Shown here: positions 63,810 to 64,000 of the stretch, piece after piece | How positions within the stretch are numbered: the first letter of the stretch is position 1 | Layout: each line of letters starts with the position of its first letter | NCBI RefSeq assembly: GCF_017427765.1 | Contig: NZ_JAFRSC010000033.1 | Location: 107,092 to 171,091, forward strand | DNA: 64,000 nt | From: Methanobrevibacter sp. | GTDB lineage: Archaea; Methanobacteriota; Methanobacteria; Methanobacteriales; Methanobacteriaceae | Reading direction: 5' to 3' | The notes under the pieces: model-generated | Seen by the model: only the letters and a program-made list of their open reading frames with translations | The model's database searches: none | What the model was told of the DNA's origin: nothing | Position numbers and translations under genes: made by a program

Positions 63810-64000
63810 ATGAGTAAAGTTAAGGACATGTCACTTGCACCTGAAGGTGTAAGAAAAATTGAATGGGTTCAAAAACACATGCCTGTTTTGGAATCTATTA
63901 AAGCCGAATATGAAGAAACTCAACCTTTCAAAGGAATTACTATTGGGTCCTGTTTGCATTTGGAACCTAAAACCATTAATTTAGGTTTGACTTTAATGGC
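63810..64000 (+). CDS. ahcY: S-adenosylhomocysteine/S-inosylhomocysteine hydrolase, 3' end cut
   Basis: Only the first ~63 codons are in the window. [19 protein letters not shown] followed by QKHMPVL and the block [14 protein letters not shown] at about residues 42-55 is the N terminus of the SAHH family, which recycles the by-product of SAM-dependent methylation. In methanogens the enzyme acts on S-inosylhomocysteine. GGTGA (63800-63804) precedes the ATG. Confidence 0.9.
   Translation, partial: MSKVKDMSLAPEGVRKIEWVQKHMPVLESIKAEYEETQPFKGITIGSCLHLEPKTINLGLTLM

Overview
The window looks like chromosome of a methanogenic archaeon of the order Methanobacteriales, most likely a Methanobrevibacter. 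The evidence is the very AT-rich sequence, archaeal information genes (PolD large subunit, PAN, TFS, Rpo4, Rpo11, L21e, DUF655, Csl4, Pus10, Dph2), TATA-box promoters, a tRNA intron at position 37/38, a complete formylmethanofuran dehydrogenase operon, and the formate genes fdhCAB. I cannot name the species.

Layout. 1-6.1 kb: the 3' part of a Rad3/XPD-like helicase, tRNA-Arg(TCG), then a minus-strand cluster hpt-dph2-csl4-rpo11-Nudix-tfs-membrane protein. 6.2-13 kb: srp54-pus10-moaC-sec61beta, hisF-ogg, a VOC protein and an MFS exporter. 13.0-13.8 kb: a scar made of a HEPN-like remnant, an IS605-type end hairpin and a 5'-truncated IscB gene. 13.9-19 kb: cyclophilin, argD, a zinc-ribbon protein, a Nudix hydrolase, lysA and dapF. 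19-22 kb: L21e-rpo4-DUF655-ksgA-HemK-like methyltransferase plus an overlooked 52-aa membrane protein. 22-36 kb: nrdD, polC, a repeat-rich coiled-coil protein, a cytosine deaminase-like gene, lysS, pan, thiC and a PfkB kinase. 36-58 kb: a molybdenum/tungsten and formate district. It holds a ModE-like regulator, fdhD, a FecCD-type ABC importer, an FmdE-like protein, an ExbB/ExbD-like membrane trio, fdhCAB, moaA-mobB, and an HTH-ferredoxin protein heading fwdFGDBAC. 58-64 kb: two small paralogues, nrpR next to its expected target glnA, a ThiF-like gene, an aldo/keto reductase, an intron-bearing tRNA-Met and the start of ahcY.

How it fits together. The 36-58 kb genes cover metal uptake (inferred), pterin cofactor synthesis (moaA, moaC, mobB), cofactor sulfuration (fdhD) and the two pterin enzymes of formate- and CO2-dependent methanogenesis (Fdh and Fwd). 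Two near-identical 19-bp palindromes lie in the single mobB/fwd intergenic region, one over the expected fwd start site. The first fwd gene encodes an HTH fused to two [4Fe-4S] motifs, so a self-regulating iron-sulfur switch is the most attractive candidate system here. NrpR sits beside glnA, whose promoter has a perfect GGAA-N6-TTCC operator. The nrdD promoter carries two GTTCG-N8-CGAAC sites for an unknown regulator.

Many genes end in a hairpin plus T-run in which the stop codon is part of the hairpin. Start codons were chosen by Shine-Dalgarno position (GGTGA/GGAG-like) and sometimes by TATA position. All function calls are by motif recognition without database search.
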